Origin: Yoonia maricola
GTDB taxonomy: Bacteria > Pseudomonadota > Alphaproteobacteria > Rhodobacterales > Rhodobacteraceae
Assembly: GCF_002797915.1 (NCBI RefSeq)
Contig: NZ_PGTY01000001.1
Location: forward strand, 620,001-684,000
Length of the DNA: 64,000 nt
Reading direction: 5' to 3'
Part shown: in pieces, positions 1 to 12,620 of the stretch
How positions within the stretch are numbered: the first letter of the stretch is position 1
Layout of the letters: each line of letters opens with the position of its first letter
Notes under the pieces: model-generated
Told to the model about the DNA's origin: nothing
The model's database searches: none
The model's input: only the letters and a program-made list of their open reading frames with translations
Made by a program: the position numbers and the translations under genes

Positions 1-500
1 GCCTTTGCATTTATGGGGCTATCTTCGTCTAGTCCGGCAACGGCCCAAGCGTAGGACACGATTCCGCCAAAGCTATGCCCCGCAACAATCGGATCGGTGA
101 TCCCTATCTTTGCGGCGGCTTCACGCAACATTGCCGCTTGCGCTTGCGGGCTGTCGCCTTCTGTCGCAGTTAGACCCTTGGCAACGCCGGGCACGCGGTC
201 AGTGTATCCTAATCCGGGCCGGTCAAAGGCCGTGACGGTGTAGCGGTCGGACAGGCGTCCCATTAAATCGAAGGTGAATTCGCGTAGGTTTCCGCCGGCG
301 CCATGCAGCAGAATTAGATGCGGCCCGCTACCTTCTTGCACATAGTGAACCTGCCCGCCGGTCACTTCGACAAATTGGCCAAGTGGCGGAAAGGCGGTCT
401 CGGCCTGCGAAGCGCGGTATTGCGCGGTCAGCCCTGTGGCCAGCGCGCCAAGTCCAATAACGACGGTGAGTGCTTTAAGTGCCAATTTTATCCATCTCAA
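1..500 (-). CDS. alpha/beta hydrolase, membrane-anchored (3' end outside window)
   Basis: The reverse strand reads an open frame through the window edge, so the C-terminus is missing. A short positively charged stretch and one hydrophobic helix (about residues 5-22) suggest an N-terminal membrane anchor or signal. Then come an LLHGAGG oxyanion-type loop, an FDRPGLGY segment and the nucleophile elbow GHSFGG, which together are typical of the alpha/beta hydrolase fold with a serine nucleophile. The substrate is unknown. No ATG fits. TTG at 500 gives the charged residues before the helix and TTG at 485 is the alternative. Either start lies inside the last codons of metA, so translation is probably coupled to metA. 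Confidence 0.75.
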   Translation of the reverse strand, partial: MRWIKLALKALTVVIGLGALATGLTAQYRASQAETAFPPLGQFVEVTGGQVHYVQEGSGPHLILLHGAGGNLREFTFDLMGRLSDRYTVTAFDRPGLGYTDRVPGVAKGLTATEGDSPQAQAAMLREAAAKIGITDPIVAGHSFGGIVSYAWAVAGLDEDSPINAK

Positions 501-1389
501 AATGGGTGGTTTGGTAAATCTCGTTAATCCAGTTTCCATATAGAAGATGCGCGTGACTTCTCCACCTGTTCTGAGGGTTTTGTGATGGGTCATCCCCCGG
601 ATAGTAGTTCATTGGGACGTTAATCGGCGTTCCATTGCTGATATCGCGGTCATATTCCTGCTTGAGCGTGCCACTGTCGTATTCGAAATGATTGAAGATA
701 TAGAGCGCGCGATGCGCGCGATCTTCTACCAGGGCAGGCCCCGCATCATCGCTGGTGATCAGTGTTGTCAGGCCCGCCTTGTCAATCTCGTCCTGCCGCA
801 TCTCAGTCCAGCGACTTACAGGGATCACGCAATCGTCAGAGAACCCGCGCAGATAAGGCGAGGCGGGGGCAGTGTTCCGGTGCCGAAAACAGCCGAACGC
901 CTTGTGATCCAGCATGTGCTTTTTGACGCCATGGAAGTAGTTGATCATAGCCATGCCGCCCCAGCACACGCCAAAGGTGGAATGCACGTGCGTTTGAGTC
1001 CAATCAAAAACCTCGGTCAGCTCATCCCAATAGGTGACGTCTTCAAACGGTAGATGCTCAATCGGCGCACCGGTGATGATCAGCCCATCGAATTTCTCGC
1101 CCTTAACGTCGGAGAAGGGGCGATAAAACTCTTCCATATGCGCGGCCGCCGTGTTCTTGGTCTGATGTTCGGACATGCGCACCAAGGACAGCTCAATCTG
1201 CAAGGGGGTCGCCCCGATCAGACGCGCGAACTGGTTCTCTGTCTGAATTTTCTTGGGCATCAGGTTCAGCAAAGCAATCCGTAGGGGGCGGATATCCTGA
1301 CGGGCGGCGGTATCTTCATCAAGCACCATCACGCCTTCGTTCGACAGAACGTCATAGGCGGGCAGGGCGGCGGGCAGTTTAATAGGCAT
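475..1389 (-). CDS. metA: Homoserine O-acyltransferase (MetA family), probably acetyl-CoA dependent
   Basis: First committed step of methionine synthesis: acylation of the homoserine hydroxyl in the cytosol. The 304 residues are full length. The catalytic cysteine is Cys142 in FGVCWGGMA, and the His/Glu pair lies in NHFEYD (about 234 and 236). Residue 111 is glutamate (GAPIE). In characterised MetA proteins Glu111 goes with acetyl-CoA and Gly111 with succinyl-CoA, so acetyl transfer is inferred. The gene follows the P-loop ATPase gene by 37 bases, and its 3' end overlaps the start of the hydrolase gene. The short upstream gap leaves no room for a SAM riboswitch. Confidence 0.95.
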   Translation of the reverse strand: MPIKLPAALPAYDVLSNEGVMVLDEDTAARQDIRPLRIALLNLMPKKIQTENQFARLIGATPLQIELSLVRMSEHQTKNTAAAHMEEFYRPFSDVKGEKFDGLIITGAPIEHLPFEDVTYWDELTEVFDWTQTHVHSTFGVCWGGMAMINYFHGVKKHMLDHKAFGCFRHRNTAPASPYLRGFSDDCVIPVSRWTEMRQDEIDKAGLTTLITSDDAGPALVEDRAHRALYIFNHFEYDSGTLKQEYDRDISNGTPINVPMNYYPGDDPSQNPQNRWRSHAHLLYGNWINEIYQTTHFEMDKIGT

Positions 1390-1426
1390 TGGTCACATCC
1401 AAGATAAGAGGGCAGAGATAAGCGGC

Positions 1427-2290
1427 CTAGCTGCGCATCTCAAGGGCGTCGGCGATCATGCCAACAAAGCCCTCCGTATCTTTGACTTGTTCCACAGCTT
1501 TGTGAGGGACGGTAATACCCCATTTATCCGCCATCGCCTTATAGCGGGGCTGACGATGGGCCAGCGCCTTGGCAAAGGCCCAGCGTATGAAATCATCGGG
1601 GTTCACGCGGTCAGGGGCCACATTAAACTCTGCCAAATAGGCGCGCCATGTCGCCAACAGAAAACCCGGATCATAGGACATCGGCTTGGGTTCCAGATCG
1701 AAGCGTCGGATCAATTCGGCGGTATGCGCTTCGGTCCCTTCGATCCAGACCATCAGCGTATTTGCGGCCAGATCAGTTAGGATCGGATCTTTGGGGTCGT
1801 TGGCATCGACCCATTCGCAAATCGATCCGCCGGTATCACAGATGAAATGCGGATATTGGTAGAGTTCGACGGATCGGTCGATGAAATAGGTGGTGTCATG
1901 CAGGGCGGCAATCTCAGCCGCCTGAAACTCATCCTGACGGCGGGTGTATTCATCCCATGCCAAACCACCAAGCGATGTATCTCCCGGCTTGCCAAGGTAG
2001 GACGACATCGGCTTGAGATCATCGAAAGAGATGTTTGACCCGATGTAGATTGAGTTGGAGCGCAACAAATCGCGTAAGAAAGGCACCTTCATCGCCTCAC
2101 GTTTGGCGTTATCCGCGATCTTTTCGCCCATATACCGCGTGCCGATCCTGTAATCGACCGAGTAATGAAACCAGTCACCTGTGCTGCGTAGCATGGTCGA
2201 TAGATAGGTCTTGCCCAAGCCGGACATGGCAAAAAGCAGAACACGTTTCTGCGGGGCGTTGCGCCAGTCAGATGCAGATGCATAAATCAT
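1427..2290 (-). CDS. P-loop ATPase of unknown role
   Basis: A 287-residue soluble protein with an N-terminal Walker A motif, MSGLGKT, at about residues 22-28, directly after a short hydrophobic beta strand (VLLFA). This is the usual architecture of a P-loop NTPase. The motif FICDTGGSICEW (about residue 150) is a plausible hydrophobic strand with acidic residue serving as Walker B. No transmembrane segment or DNA-binding motif is visible. Similar proteins in Rhodobacterales are labelled simply ATPase. It is 37 bases upstream of metA in the same direction, so the two may be cotranscribed, but nothing in the sequence ties it to methionine synthesis. Confidence 0.7.
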   Translation of the reverse strand: MIYASASDWRNAPQKRVLLFAMSGLGKTYLSTMLRSTGDWFHYSVDYRIGTRYMGEKIADNAKREAMKVPFLRDLLRSNSIYIGSNISFDDLKPMSSYLGKPGDTSLGGLAWDEYTRRQDEFQAAEIAALHDTTYFIDRSVELYQYPHFICDTGGSICEWVDANDPKDPILTDLAANTLMVWIEGTEAHTAELIRRFDLEPKPMSYDPGFLLATWRAYLAEFNVAPDRVNPDDFIRWAFAKALAHRQPRYKAMADKWGITVPHKAVEQVKDTEGFVGMIADALEMRS

Positions 2291-2342
2291 AGTGCTGTGG
2301 GTAGCCGCACAAGTAGGTGTTTTCCAGTGGTTTTTGTGTGCT

Positions 2343-3035
2343 TTACCGGATCAACCAGCGGAAGGTGCGTTTCAGCACCCTGTGCCCGTCGTCGGTGACA
2401 GGTGCACCATGTGCCAGCAATATCCGCTTGATCGGCCATTGCAGTATTTTCGTGATGGATGCCCGCGCTTTGGTCTTGGCCCGAAACCCTAGCCGGAACT
2501 TTCGTGGCACATTGGGGACGTCGCCAACCATCAGATCAAGCCGCGCTATCATGCCGCGCCAGCCTTTGTGACAGTCATGGGGGAACTGTTGAATGAGATC
2601 GGCAAAAATGACAGTGCCGCTGGCGTGGTGAAAGAACACAACCTCGTCGGTCAGCTTGTTTGCGACAACAATTTGATCGATTTGATCGGCCCAAGCCTGG
2701 TTCGGCACATCATCCAGCACACCATCAAAGCGCAGGTCAGGGCGTTTGTGAGAGAGTGCTGCAAGACCAAAGAGCTGCGCCTGCGGGTAAGCGGTCTGCC
2801 AATCACCTAGAAACATATGATGCAACATATTTGGCGCTATCAGATGTGTGACGCGGCCAATGGCATCAATCTGCGCGCGCAGGGGCGGGCTCAGGGCCGC
2901 AGGCGACCAAACCAGCAGGGCGTCGCCAGACAACCGCATCACTGCGCAGCGCGTCGGGTAACGAAAACCCATGACGGAGAGTTCACCGCTATCGGCGATC
3001 CAAATGTCCTCCGCGAAAAGCGTCAGCTTGGTCAT
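2343..3035 (-). CDS. DUF4336 domain protein
   Basis: A 230-residue soluble protein. The sequence matches the DUF4336 family, which resembles the metallo-beta-lactamase fold but lacks an obvious HxHxDH zinc motif. Visible are the opening ADSGELSVMGFRYPTRC block, a central APNMLHH segment, VVFFHHASGTVIFADLI and a late LAHGAPV block, all spaced as in metallo-hydrolase relatives. The reaction is not known. It is the second gene of a same-strand run that begins with the YHS gene (27-base gap) and continues to the ATPase and metA. The ATG start is kept because the family begins at the same point. Confidence 0.7.
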   Translation of the reverse strand: MTKLTLFAEDIWIADSGELSVMGFRYPTRCAVMRLSGDALLVWSPAALSPPLRAQIDAIGRVTHLIAPNMLHHMFLGDWQTAYPQAQLFGLAALSHKRPDLRFDGVLDDVPNQAWADQIDQIVVANKLTDEVVFFHHASGTVIFADLIQQFPHDCHKGWRGMIARLDLMVGDVPNVPRKFRLGFRAKTKARASITKILQWPIKRILLAHGAPVTDDGHRVLKRTFRWLIR

Positions 3036-3062
3036 TGCAACACCTTTGCAGTCCTGCGTGAT

Positions 3063-3521
3063 CTACGACAAAACAGCAGGCCAGTTGGCGTCGCCTGCCG
3101 CAATGTGACCGGGGATATCACGCTCCCACCGGCGGCGCACGCCTGTGGAGTAGTTCAGGTATAACTTACCGTCCACGATGCTCCATGCCTCTGGTGTTGT
3201 CGACGCGGTGTAACCTTGGCTGACGGCATAGGCACAATAGCCGCCGTATTGCGGGGCGTAGGCGGTTGGGTCTGCAGCAAATAGATCGCGGTTAGCTTCG
3301 GATGCAAAGCGCCATGTTACGCCCATGTGGTCATGCGTAATAGCCGCATCACCGGCGACAGGCGTACCGTCGGTGAAGTAAGCCACCACATCAGAGCCAT
3401 CAACGGCGATGCCACCGTCGTTATAGACTTCGGGGGTTGCGGCCATAGCACGCGGGGTAAGCGCCGCAGCGACCGGGACGGTGAGGGCGATAGTGAAAAG
3501 GTTGCGACGTGTGATGTTCAT
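3063..3521 (-). CDS. YHS domain protein, exported by a Tat-like signal
   Basis: A 152-residue protein starting at the ATG at 3521, preceded by a good ribosome site (CGGAG). An in-frame upstream start would add 17 unsupported residues. The N-terminus ITRRNLF followed by a hydrophobic run and ending in AMAA resembles a twin-arginine signal peptide. The mature part carries the YHS signature (DVVAYF, YGGYCAYAVSQG), a small fold often linked to metal handling or redox proteins. It probably acts in the periplasm. It heads the run YHS, DUF4336, ATPase, metA. Confidence 0.8.
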   Translation of the reverse strand: MNITRRNLFTIALTVPVAAALTPRAMAATPEVYNDGGIAVDGSDVVAYFTDGTPVAGDAAITHDHMGVTWRFASEANRDLFAADPTAYAPQYGGYCAYAVSQGYTASTTPEAWSIVDGKLYLNYSTGVRRRWERDIPGHIAAGDANWPAVLS

Positions 3522-3592
3522 CTTGGGTCTCCGGGATCGGGATATCATGTGTATTGCAACCAAATGGGGCAACCCGGCGTACGAAAGCTAGG

Positions 3593-3612
3593 GGTCACAC
3601 AGATATGTGACC
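3593..3612. promoter_or_regulatory. Inverted repeat GGTCACA-N6-TGTGACC
   Basis: A perfect 7-base inverted repeat with a 6-base spacer lies about 70 bases upstream of the YHS start. The size and symmetry fit a dimeric regulator's operator. The order of the half-sites is the reverse of a CRP/FNR site, so that family is unlikely. The regulator is unknown. It could also be a short hairpin. Confidence 0.35.
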
Positions 3613-3786
3613 TTCATTGCAAAAGCGGTCGTTCGTTGTGGAAGGGCCATGGCAACTGATACGGCACATACCAGTTTTTTTGTCGATCATACTAACCCGC
3701 CAAAACACTTGACCCAAACGCAGCTCATCAGCGGCCCAAAGATGCGTGACGTAGCAGGCATCGCTATTTGACGTTTGATCGTTGAC

Positions 3787-4890
3787 TTAGCCGTATCGTA
3801 TCGCCAGCGGGATATCATTGCGCTGGTGGCGTATGATCAACCGTTCTATCCGCTTACTCCGCTCGATCTGGCGGGCCGGTTCTGGCGCTTCGGTCAGGAT
3901 ATTTGGAAAAATCGCCAAGAGTTCATCCAGCGCTTGTTTTGGCAGGGCTTCCATGGCCTGTGGTCCTGAAAGCAGCGTCTCGCTTGGCACGCCTTCGGCA
4001 TAGACGATATCGTGTTGATCCGTCATCAGGTGGTAATAGGTCACTTCGCTGGGCGCTTCATCGACAAAGACGCCCGGCAGGCCCGTCAGTTTGATGGCAG
4101 GGACCAGAATCTCGCGGTTGCCAAACATACGCTCACAAACGGCAGATGACACCAGCATACGGTGTTGGCGCGATACCAAAAGGTCGCGGGCAGGGGCGTT
4201 CTGCCCCAAAGACCCCGCAGATATCCTGACCGGTGCCAGTTTGCCATCAGCGGCGACAGTGCTTTGCCCGATCCAGCGAATGGTCTGTAATCCGCGGTCC
4301 CGTGTCAGAACCAAATCACCGACCGTCAGCGCCTCGATCGGCTTGGCACCTGTTTCGGTTTCAATCATGGTGCTTGCCACATAGCAGGTCACAAAGTCCC
4401 ATGCTTCCCGATTGCCCGATAGACCTGCAAACGAGTCTCCAGACAGGCTGTCGAGTGTGAGCGAGCGTATTGCTGCAAACTCAAGCACGTCTTGATCGGC
4501 GTTTTGCCCGACCGTTTGGTTAATTTCGGGAGCCCAATAGGTGTTGCCGTCAACGTCTTGAAAGATAACCGCGGTAATCGTATCGGTGGTGCCGTCCACG
4601 TAAGTGACTGTCGCATTATAGATGACAGCAGCATCAAAGACCTGATCAGCGCCCCCATCAATGGTGAAGTTTTCATTCGGGTTGTTGTCCTGGTCGTAGG
4701 ATGTGCTGGAACCGCCAGCAAAACCGCCAGTCCCAGGGGCGAAAGTCACTGCGGAATTGAGCAATGCATTGCCCGAGCCACCAAATGTCGCACCAACCAG
4801 CGCATTTGCATTTTCGGCGAGTGAATTGCCTTCTGTCGTATCGATATCGGCAAGAACGCCGAGGCCAAAAACGGTAAAACTGGTCGGCAT
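3787..4890 (-). CDS. Hint-domain protein (Hedgehog/intein fold), stand-alone
   Basis: 367 residues. The first ~165 are low-complexity, acidic and glycine/asparagine-rich, like secreted Rhodobacterales proteins. A Hint domain then starts at Cys169 (TCYVASTM), followed by the typical blocks PIEALTVGDLVLTRDRGLQTIRWIG and the late SRQHRML block (the conserved His). Hint domains catalyse N-S acyl shifts and self-cleavage. In this bacterial group they are found without an extein, and the biological target is not known. The cysteine is followed by YVAST instead of the common FTPGT, and activity cannot be judged. No classical signal peptide is visible. The gene stands alone between the YHS gene and mnmA. 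Confidence 0.8.
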   Translation of the reverse strand: MPTSFTVFGLGVLADIDTTEGNSLAENANALVGATFGGSGNALLNSAVTFAPGTGGFAGGSSTSYDQDNNPNENFTIDGGADQVFDAAVIYNATVTYVDGTTDTITAVIFQDVDGNTYWAPEINQTVGQNADQDVLEFAAIRSLTLDSLSGDSFAGLSGNREAWDFVTCYVASTMIETETGAKPIEALTVGDLVLTRDRGLQTIRWIGQSTVAADGKLAPVRISAGSLGQNAPARDLLVSRQHRMLVSSAVCERMFGNREILVPAIKLTGLPGVFVDEAPSEVTYYHLMTDQHDIVYAEGVPSETLLSGPQAMEALPKQALDELLAIFPNILTEAPEPARQIERSKRIERLIIRHQRNDIPLAIRYG

Positions 4891-4996
4891 CTTGAAACCT
4901 GCTAATCATCGATAAACTGGCAATACTTGCCGTCTGGACGCGCTTTAAAGAAAAGTACGACGCTTTGCTATATCAACTTTAGTAAAGGAAGTATTT

Positions 4997-6136
4997 TCAA
5001 GCGCCGCGCCAGATCCATCCGCCACCCAGCACCCGTGTGCTGTCAGGGTCGTAAAACACGCAGGCCTGTCCGGGGGACACGCCTTGTTCAGCCACCAGAA
5101 GTTCAACCTCCGCTTCCGTTTCAGAGATTGGCCGCAGAACAGCATCCGTCGGCGGCCGGGTTGAGCGGACCCGTACAGCGATCTGGCGTTCGCCCATATC
5201 CATCAGATTGCCGCCCCCGATCCAGTTAATCTCGCGAATCGGTACGCGTCGGGTGGCCAGCAGGTCTTTGGGCCCGACAATGACTTGTTTTGCATCCACA
5301 TCCAGCCTGACCACATAAAGCGGATCGGCCAAGCCGCCGATGCCCAGACCGCGCCGTTGTCCAATCGTATAGTGGATCACGCCTTTATGCGTGCCCAGCA
5401 CGTTGCCATCTGTATCAACGATGTCACCAGGTTCTGCAGCACCGGGACGCAGTTTCTCGATCACGGCGGCATAATCGCCGTTGGGCACAAAGCAGATATC
5501 CTGACTGTCAGGCTTGTCCGCCACGCTCAGCCCGTATTTGGCGGCCAGCGCGCGGGTTTCTTCCTTAGATGCATGATGGCCCAATGGGAAGCGCAAATAG
5601 TCCAACTGCTCCTGCGTGGTTGAGAACAGGAAATAGCTTTGGTCTTTGCTAGGGTCAGCCGCAGAATGCAGTTCCGCGCCCTCAGCCCCCATCATGCGTT
5701 GGATATAGTGGCCAGTGGCCATGCAATCGGCATCAAGGTCTTTGGCGGTTTCCAGCAGGTCTTTGAATTTGACCCGCTCATTGCAGCGAATGCAGGGCAC
5801 AGGGGTGGCCCCACCCAGATAGCTATCTGCGAATTCATCCATCACCGCTTCGCGGAAGGTGTTTTCGTAATCTAACACATAATGCGGAAAGCCCATGTCT
5901 TCGGCCACACGGCGCGCATCGTGAATATCACGACCAGCACAACAGGCGCCTTTCTTGGCTAGAGCCGCGCCATGATCGTAAAGCTGTAGCGTGACACCAA
6001 CCACATCATAACCTTCCTCAGCCAGCTTTGCCGCCACCACAGAACTGTCAACGCCACCTGACATGGCGACGACGACGCGGGTTTGCGCAGGTGATTTTGC
6101 AAAGCCGAGAGAGTTCAGCGGCGAATCAAGTGACAT
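4997..6136 (-). CDS. mnmA: tRNA-specific 2-thiouridylase MnmA
   Basis: Adds sulfur to uridine 34 of tRNA-Glu, tRNA-Gln and tRNA-Lys, with ATP activation and a persulfide donor. The 379 residues are full length. The PP-loop SGGVDSS lies at about 26-32. The catalytic pair is Cys115 in PVPCIRCN and Cys215 in DSQDICF, the expected disulfide-forming residues. The C-terminal beta-barrel blocks GQRRGLGI and PGQACVFYD are present. It is divergent from sciP, with about 130 bases between the starts. Confidence 0.96.
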   Translation of the reverse strand: MSLDSPLNSLGFAKSPAQTRVVVAMSGGVDSSVVAAKLAEEGYDVVGVTLQLYDHGAALAKKGACCAGRDIHDARRVAEDMGFPHYVLDYENTFREAVMDEFADSYLGGATPVPCIRCNERVKFKDLLETAKDLDADCMATGHYIQRMMGAEGAELHSAADPSKDQSYFLFSTTQEQLDYLRFPLGHHASKEETRALAAKYGLSVADKPDSQDICFVPNGDYAAVIEKLRPGAAEPGDIVDTDGNVLGTHKGVIHYTIGQRRGLGIGGLADPLYVVRLDVDAKQVIVGPKDLLATRRVPIREINWIGGGNLMDMGERQIAVRVRSTRPPTDAVLRPISETEAEVELLVAEQGVSPGQACVFYDPDSTRVLGGGWIWRGA

Positions 6137-6268
6137 GGGGCTTTTCCAGAAGCGGCGGTTTCGCTTTGAAATATAGGAAAATGCAACACACTCTCAAGGG
6201 GCAGTTACACCATACATTAAGTCCTTCACCCCATATTTACCCTCGGAGTGAAAGAAAGGGGTGCAAAG

Positions 6269-6547
6269 ATGTACTTACGAAAAGTCGAAGGACCAAGATC
6301 GGTGACCTTGCCAGATGGAACAATCATGACGCGGGCGGACCTGCCCAGCGAAAAGACGCGGCGCTGGGTGGCCTCGCGCAAGGCTGCTGTTGTGCGGGCC
6401 GTGACCGCTGGGTTGATCCTGCGCAAAGAGGCGTTGGAACGCTATGCGCTGTCGGATGAAGAGTTTTCGGAATGGGAGACTGCGGTCGATCAACACGGTG
6501 AGGTTGCGCTGAAAGCCACAGCCTTACAACGCTATAGACAACCATAG
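6269..6547 (+). CDS. sciP: CtrA inhibitor SciP (DUF1153)
   Basis: A small helix-turn-helix protein of 92 residues that in Caulobacter binds DNA and CtrA and blocks CtrA-activated transcription. The sequence shows the hallmark MYLRKVEGPRSVTLPDG start, the MTRADLP block and the helical core RRWVASRKAAVVRAV, ending in the conserved LQRYR. The ATG at 6269 is chosen because the family begins MYLRK and a purine-rich site (AAAGG) lies just upstream. An ATG at 6248 is in frame but too early. It sits 90 bases upstream of ctrA on the same strand, which places the inhibitor beside its target. Confidence 0.93.
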   Translation: MYLRKVEGPRSVTLPDGTIMTRADLPSEKTRRWVASRKAAVVRAVTAGLILRKEALERYALSDEEFSEWETAVDQHGEVALKATALQRYRQP

Positions 6548-6585
6548 GTAGTAAGTTGCATAAGTGCGTTGGGGGTAACGTGTAA

Positions 6586-6610
6586 TTAACCTTTCCACGG
6601 TTAGGTTAAC
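6586..6610. promoter_or_regulatory. Candidate CtrA-type sites upstream of ctrA
   Basis: Between sciP and ctrA is an inverted arrangement of TTAACC (6586-6591) and GGTTAA (6604-6609), with a further GGTTA inside. TTAA-containing half-sites are the known recognition element of CtrA. The spacing is not the classical TTAA-N7-TTAA, so autoregulation of ctrA through this block is inferred, not shown. Confidence 0.4.
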
Positions 6611-6637
6611 GCACCGAACTCAGAGCGGAGCATTGTA

Positions 6638-7351
6638 ATGCGAGTCCTACTTGTTGAAGACGACCCGACGACATCCAAAAGCATCGAACTGATGCTGACC
6701 CATGCCAACCTGAACGTCTATGCAACTGATATGGGGGAAGAGGGGATCGATCTTGCGAAACTGTATGACTACGACCTCATCCTGCTCGACATCAACCTGC
6801 CTGACATGAACGGTCATGAGGTGCTGCGCCAGCTGCGCCTCAGCCGTATTGATACGCCTATATTGATCCTTTCGGGGGACGATGGGACAGAAAGCAAGCT
6901 AAAAGGCTTTGGTTTTGGCGCAGATGACTATCTGACAAAACCCTTCCACCGCGAAGAACTCGTGGCGCGTATCCATGCGATTATCCGCAGGTCTAAAGGA
7001 CATGCGCAATCAATTATCAAGACCGGTCAGATTGCAGTAAATCTTGACGCTAAAACGGTGGAGGTTGAAGGCAGCACAGTGCATCTGACAGGCAAAGAAT
7101 ATCAGATGCTCGAACTTCTGAGCTTGCGCAAAGGCACAACCCTGACGAAAGAGATGTTCTTGAACCATCTCTATGGTGGCATGGATGAACCTGAGTTGAA
7201 GATTATCGATGTGTTCATCTGCAAGCTACGCAAAAAGCTGAGCGAGGCAACGATGGGCGACAACTATATCGAAACGGTTTGGGGCCGCGGGTATGTTCTG
7301 CGCGATCCGGAGCCGGGTGCCGTACAAGAACCCATCGCGATTGGCGCCTGA
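6638..7351 (+). CDS. ctrA: Cell-cycle response regulator CtrA
   Basis: A 237-residue OmpR/PhoB-type regulator. The receiver domain (1-118) has the acidic pair in VEDDP, the phospho-acceptor Asp51 (LLDINLP) and Lys101 (YLTKPF). The winged-helix output domain (about 130-230) has the near-invariant CtrA recognition stretch [12 protein letters not shown] and the wing GRGYVLRD. In Rhodobacterales CtrA controls flagella, gene transfer agent and related traits rather than viability. Phosphorylation by the ChpT/CckA relay is known for the family. Those genes are not in this window. The tail after residue 225 is short and variable. Confidence 0.97.
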   Translation: MRVLLVEDDPTTSKSIELMLTHANLNVYATDMGEEGIDLAKLYDYDLILLDINLPDMNGHEVLRQLRLSRIDTPILILSGDDGTESKLKGFGFGADDYLTKPFHREELVARIHAIIRRSKGHAQSIIKTGQIAVNLDAKTVEVEGSTVHLTGKEYQMLELLSLRKGTTLTKEMFLNHLYGGMDEPELKIIDVFICKLRKKLSEATMGDNYIETVWGRGYVLRDPEPGAVQEPIAIGA

Positions 7352-7428
7352 TTGATCCAACCGCTGGATTGGTAAAAGTGAAACGCGACGCTGGACGCCA
7401 TTGTGCCACCCGCCTAATTATGACGTAA

Positions 7429-11702
<4,274 letters not shown>

Positions 11703-11730
11703 GTCAATTCGACCCGAAATGTTCACAAAT

Positions 11731-11745
11731 GTTCTATAAAAGTTC
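11731..11745 (+). promoter_or_regulatory. SOS (LexA) box 1, GTTC-N7-GTTC
   Basis: The sequence GTTCTATAAAAGTTC matches the direct-repeat LexA operator known from Rhodobacter and other alphaproteobacteria. A further GTTC sits 6 bases upstream (11721-11724). The TATAAA inside could serve as a -10 element. It lies 60 bases before the start codon of the 40-residue membrane protein. Confidence 0.65.
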
Positions 11746-11784
11746 TTTACATCGCATGAGTGATATGAGAACAAAGTGCTAACA

Positions 11785-11799
11785 GAACATTAAGGGAAC
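11785..11799 (-). promoter_or_regulatory. SOS (LexA) box 2, opposite orientation
   Basis: GAACATTAAGGGAAC is the exact reverse-strand form of GTTC-N7-GTTC. It ends 6 bases before the ATG and overlaps the ribosome site AAGGGA. With box 1 it frames the presumed promoter. Two full-match sites in one 70-base interval are unlikely to be chance. Confidence 0.6.
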
Positions 11800-11805
11800 A
11801 CAATC

Positions 11806-11928
11806 ATGGCAGAAGAAATCAAATCCGTTATCGCACGCTCACGCGACACGATTGTGATGGATGCTTTGGGTGTGGCCGCCTTGATGGTCATGCTTGTTTT
11901 CGGATTGGCTTTGCCCGGGCCGATCTGA
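11806..11928 (+). CDS. SOS-boxed 40-residue single-pass membrane protein
   Basis: A short frame starting at ATG 11806, with AAGGGA about 7 bases upstream. The first ~18 residues are charged and helical (EEIKSV, RSRDT). Residues about 19-36 form one hydrophobic helix that ends in a PGP turn. No enzyme motif is present. I do not recognise a named family. Small single-pass proteins of this size are often regulators of larger membrane complexes. In Caulobacter the SOS-induced small membrane proteins SidA and DidA inhibit division, and the promoter here has two LexA-type boxes. A similar role is inference only. A strong terminator follows at 12074-12109. Confidence 0.65.
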   Translation: MAEEIKSVIARSRDTIVMDALGVAALMVMLVFGLALPGPI

Positions 11929-12073
11929 CCTGCCGAAACGTACCGTCCCGGTCTATCACATTGCCCTGTCCCAAGAATGCAATGCACGATGACCTGCCTG
12001 TCTGACGTCCCAAGTGGGGGTTTTGCCTCTCCCCAAAGGAACACTGGACCGGGTTGGATACGTTTCAAACCTG

Positions 12074-12109
12074 CCGCCGCCATCTTCCCGGATGTGCGGC
12101 GGTTTTTTT
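12074..12109 (+). terminator. Rho-independent terminator
   Basis: A perfect 7-base stem, CCGCCGC and GCGGCGG, with a 15-base loop is followed by seven T residues on the plus strand. It ends transcription from the small membrane protein (and any read-through from recG). Its T-run touches the stop codon of the convergent IscU-like gene. Confidence 0.85.
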
Positions 12110-12554
12110 ATGCGCTGGCCTGTTGGGCATGCAACGCGTCAAGTGTGGCGTCGAACGCCAGCATGATCGAGGCGTGGCGGTTCTTGTAATCCTTGGCCGG
12201 TTGCAAAACTTCCAGATCGCTAAAAGGGGCAGGTGGCACCGGCCCATCTGACTTCAACATTGCATAAAGCGCATCGCGCCCCGATTGCACCTGTTCCACC
12301 GTCAGCCCAACGATATGCGCGCCAACAATGGCCGCCGCAGCTTGACCCAAGGCGCAGGCCCTCACGTCCTGTCCGTAATCCGTGATCACGCCATCAGCCA
12401 AATTGACATCAACTGTTACGGTCGATCCGCACAGCGGCGCGCGTTTTTTGGCCGTGGTCATCGGATTGTCCAACCGCGTGGTGCGCGGCATATCAGCAGC
12501 GAGCGCGAGAATGCGCTCTGAGTAGAGTTTGATCAGATCGTTTTCGGCTGACAT
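12108..12554 (-). CDS. IscU/NifU-like iron-sulfur scaffold protein
   Basis: A 148-residue protein of the NifU N-terminal/IscU family, which holds nascent Fe-S clusters for transfer to apoproteins. The N-terminal ENDLIKLYSERIL helix, the first cysteine (Cys42 in APLCGS) and the second (Cys67 in RACALG) fit. At the third ligand position, where E. coli IscU has HCS, this protein has HAS, so one canonical cluster ligand is missing. The motif seems typical of this alphaproteobacterial subgroup, so it need not be a defect. The start at 12554 gives the family N-terminus. The open frame runs 127 codons further upstream, but that part covers hisI on the other strand and is not real. Confidence 0.85.
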   Translation of the reverse strand: MSAENDLIKLYSERILALAADMPRTTRLDNPMTTAKKRAPLCGSTVTVDVNLADGVITDYGQDVRACALGQAAAAIVGAHIVGLTVEQVQSGRDALYAMLKSDGPVPPAPFSDLEVLQPAKDYKNRHASIMLAFDATLDALHAQQASA

Positions 12555-12620
12555 CGCGTTGCCCTTTTCCCGGTGCCTCTTTAGATAGTCCCGACTGCCC
12601 GACTTGCAAAGGTTTTTGAC

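Noticed and set aside
1390-1426. SAM-II riboswitch in front of metA, common in alphaproteobacteria
   Set aside because: Only 37 bases separate metA from the ATPase gene, too short, and no matching pseudoknot sequence is seen there or before the ATPase gene.
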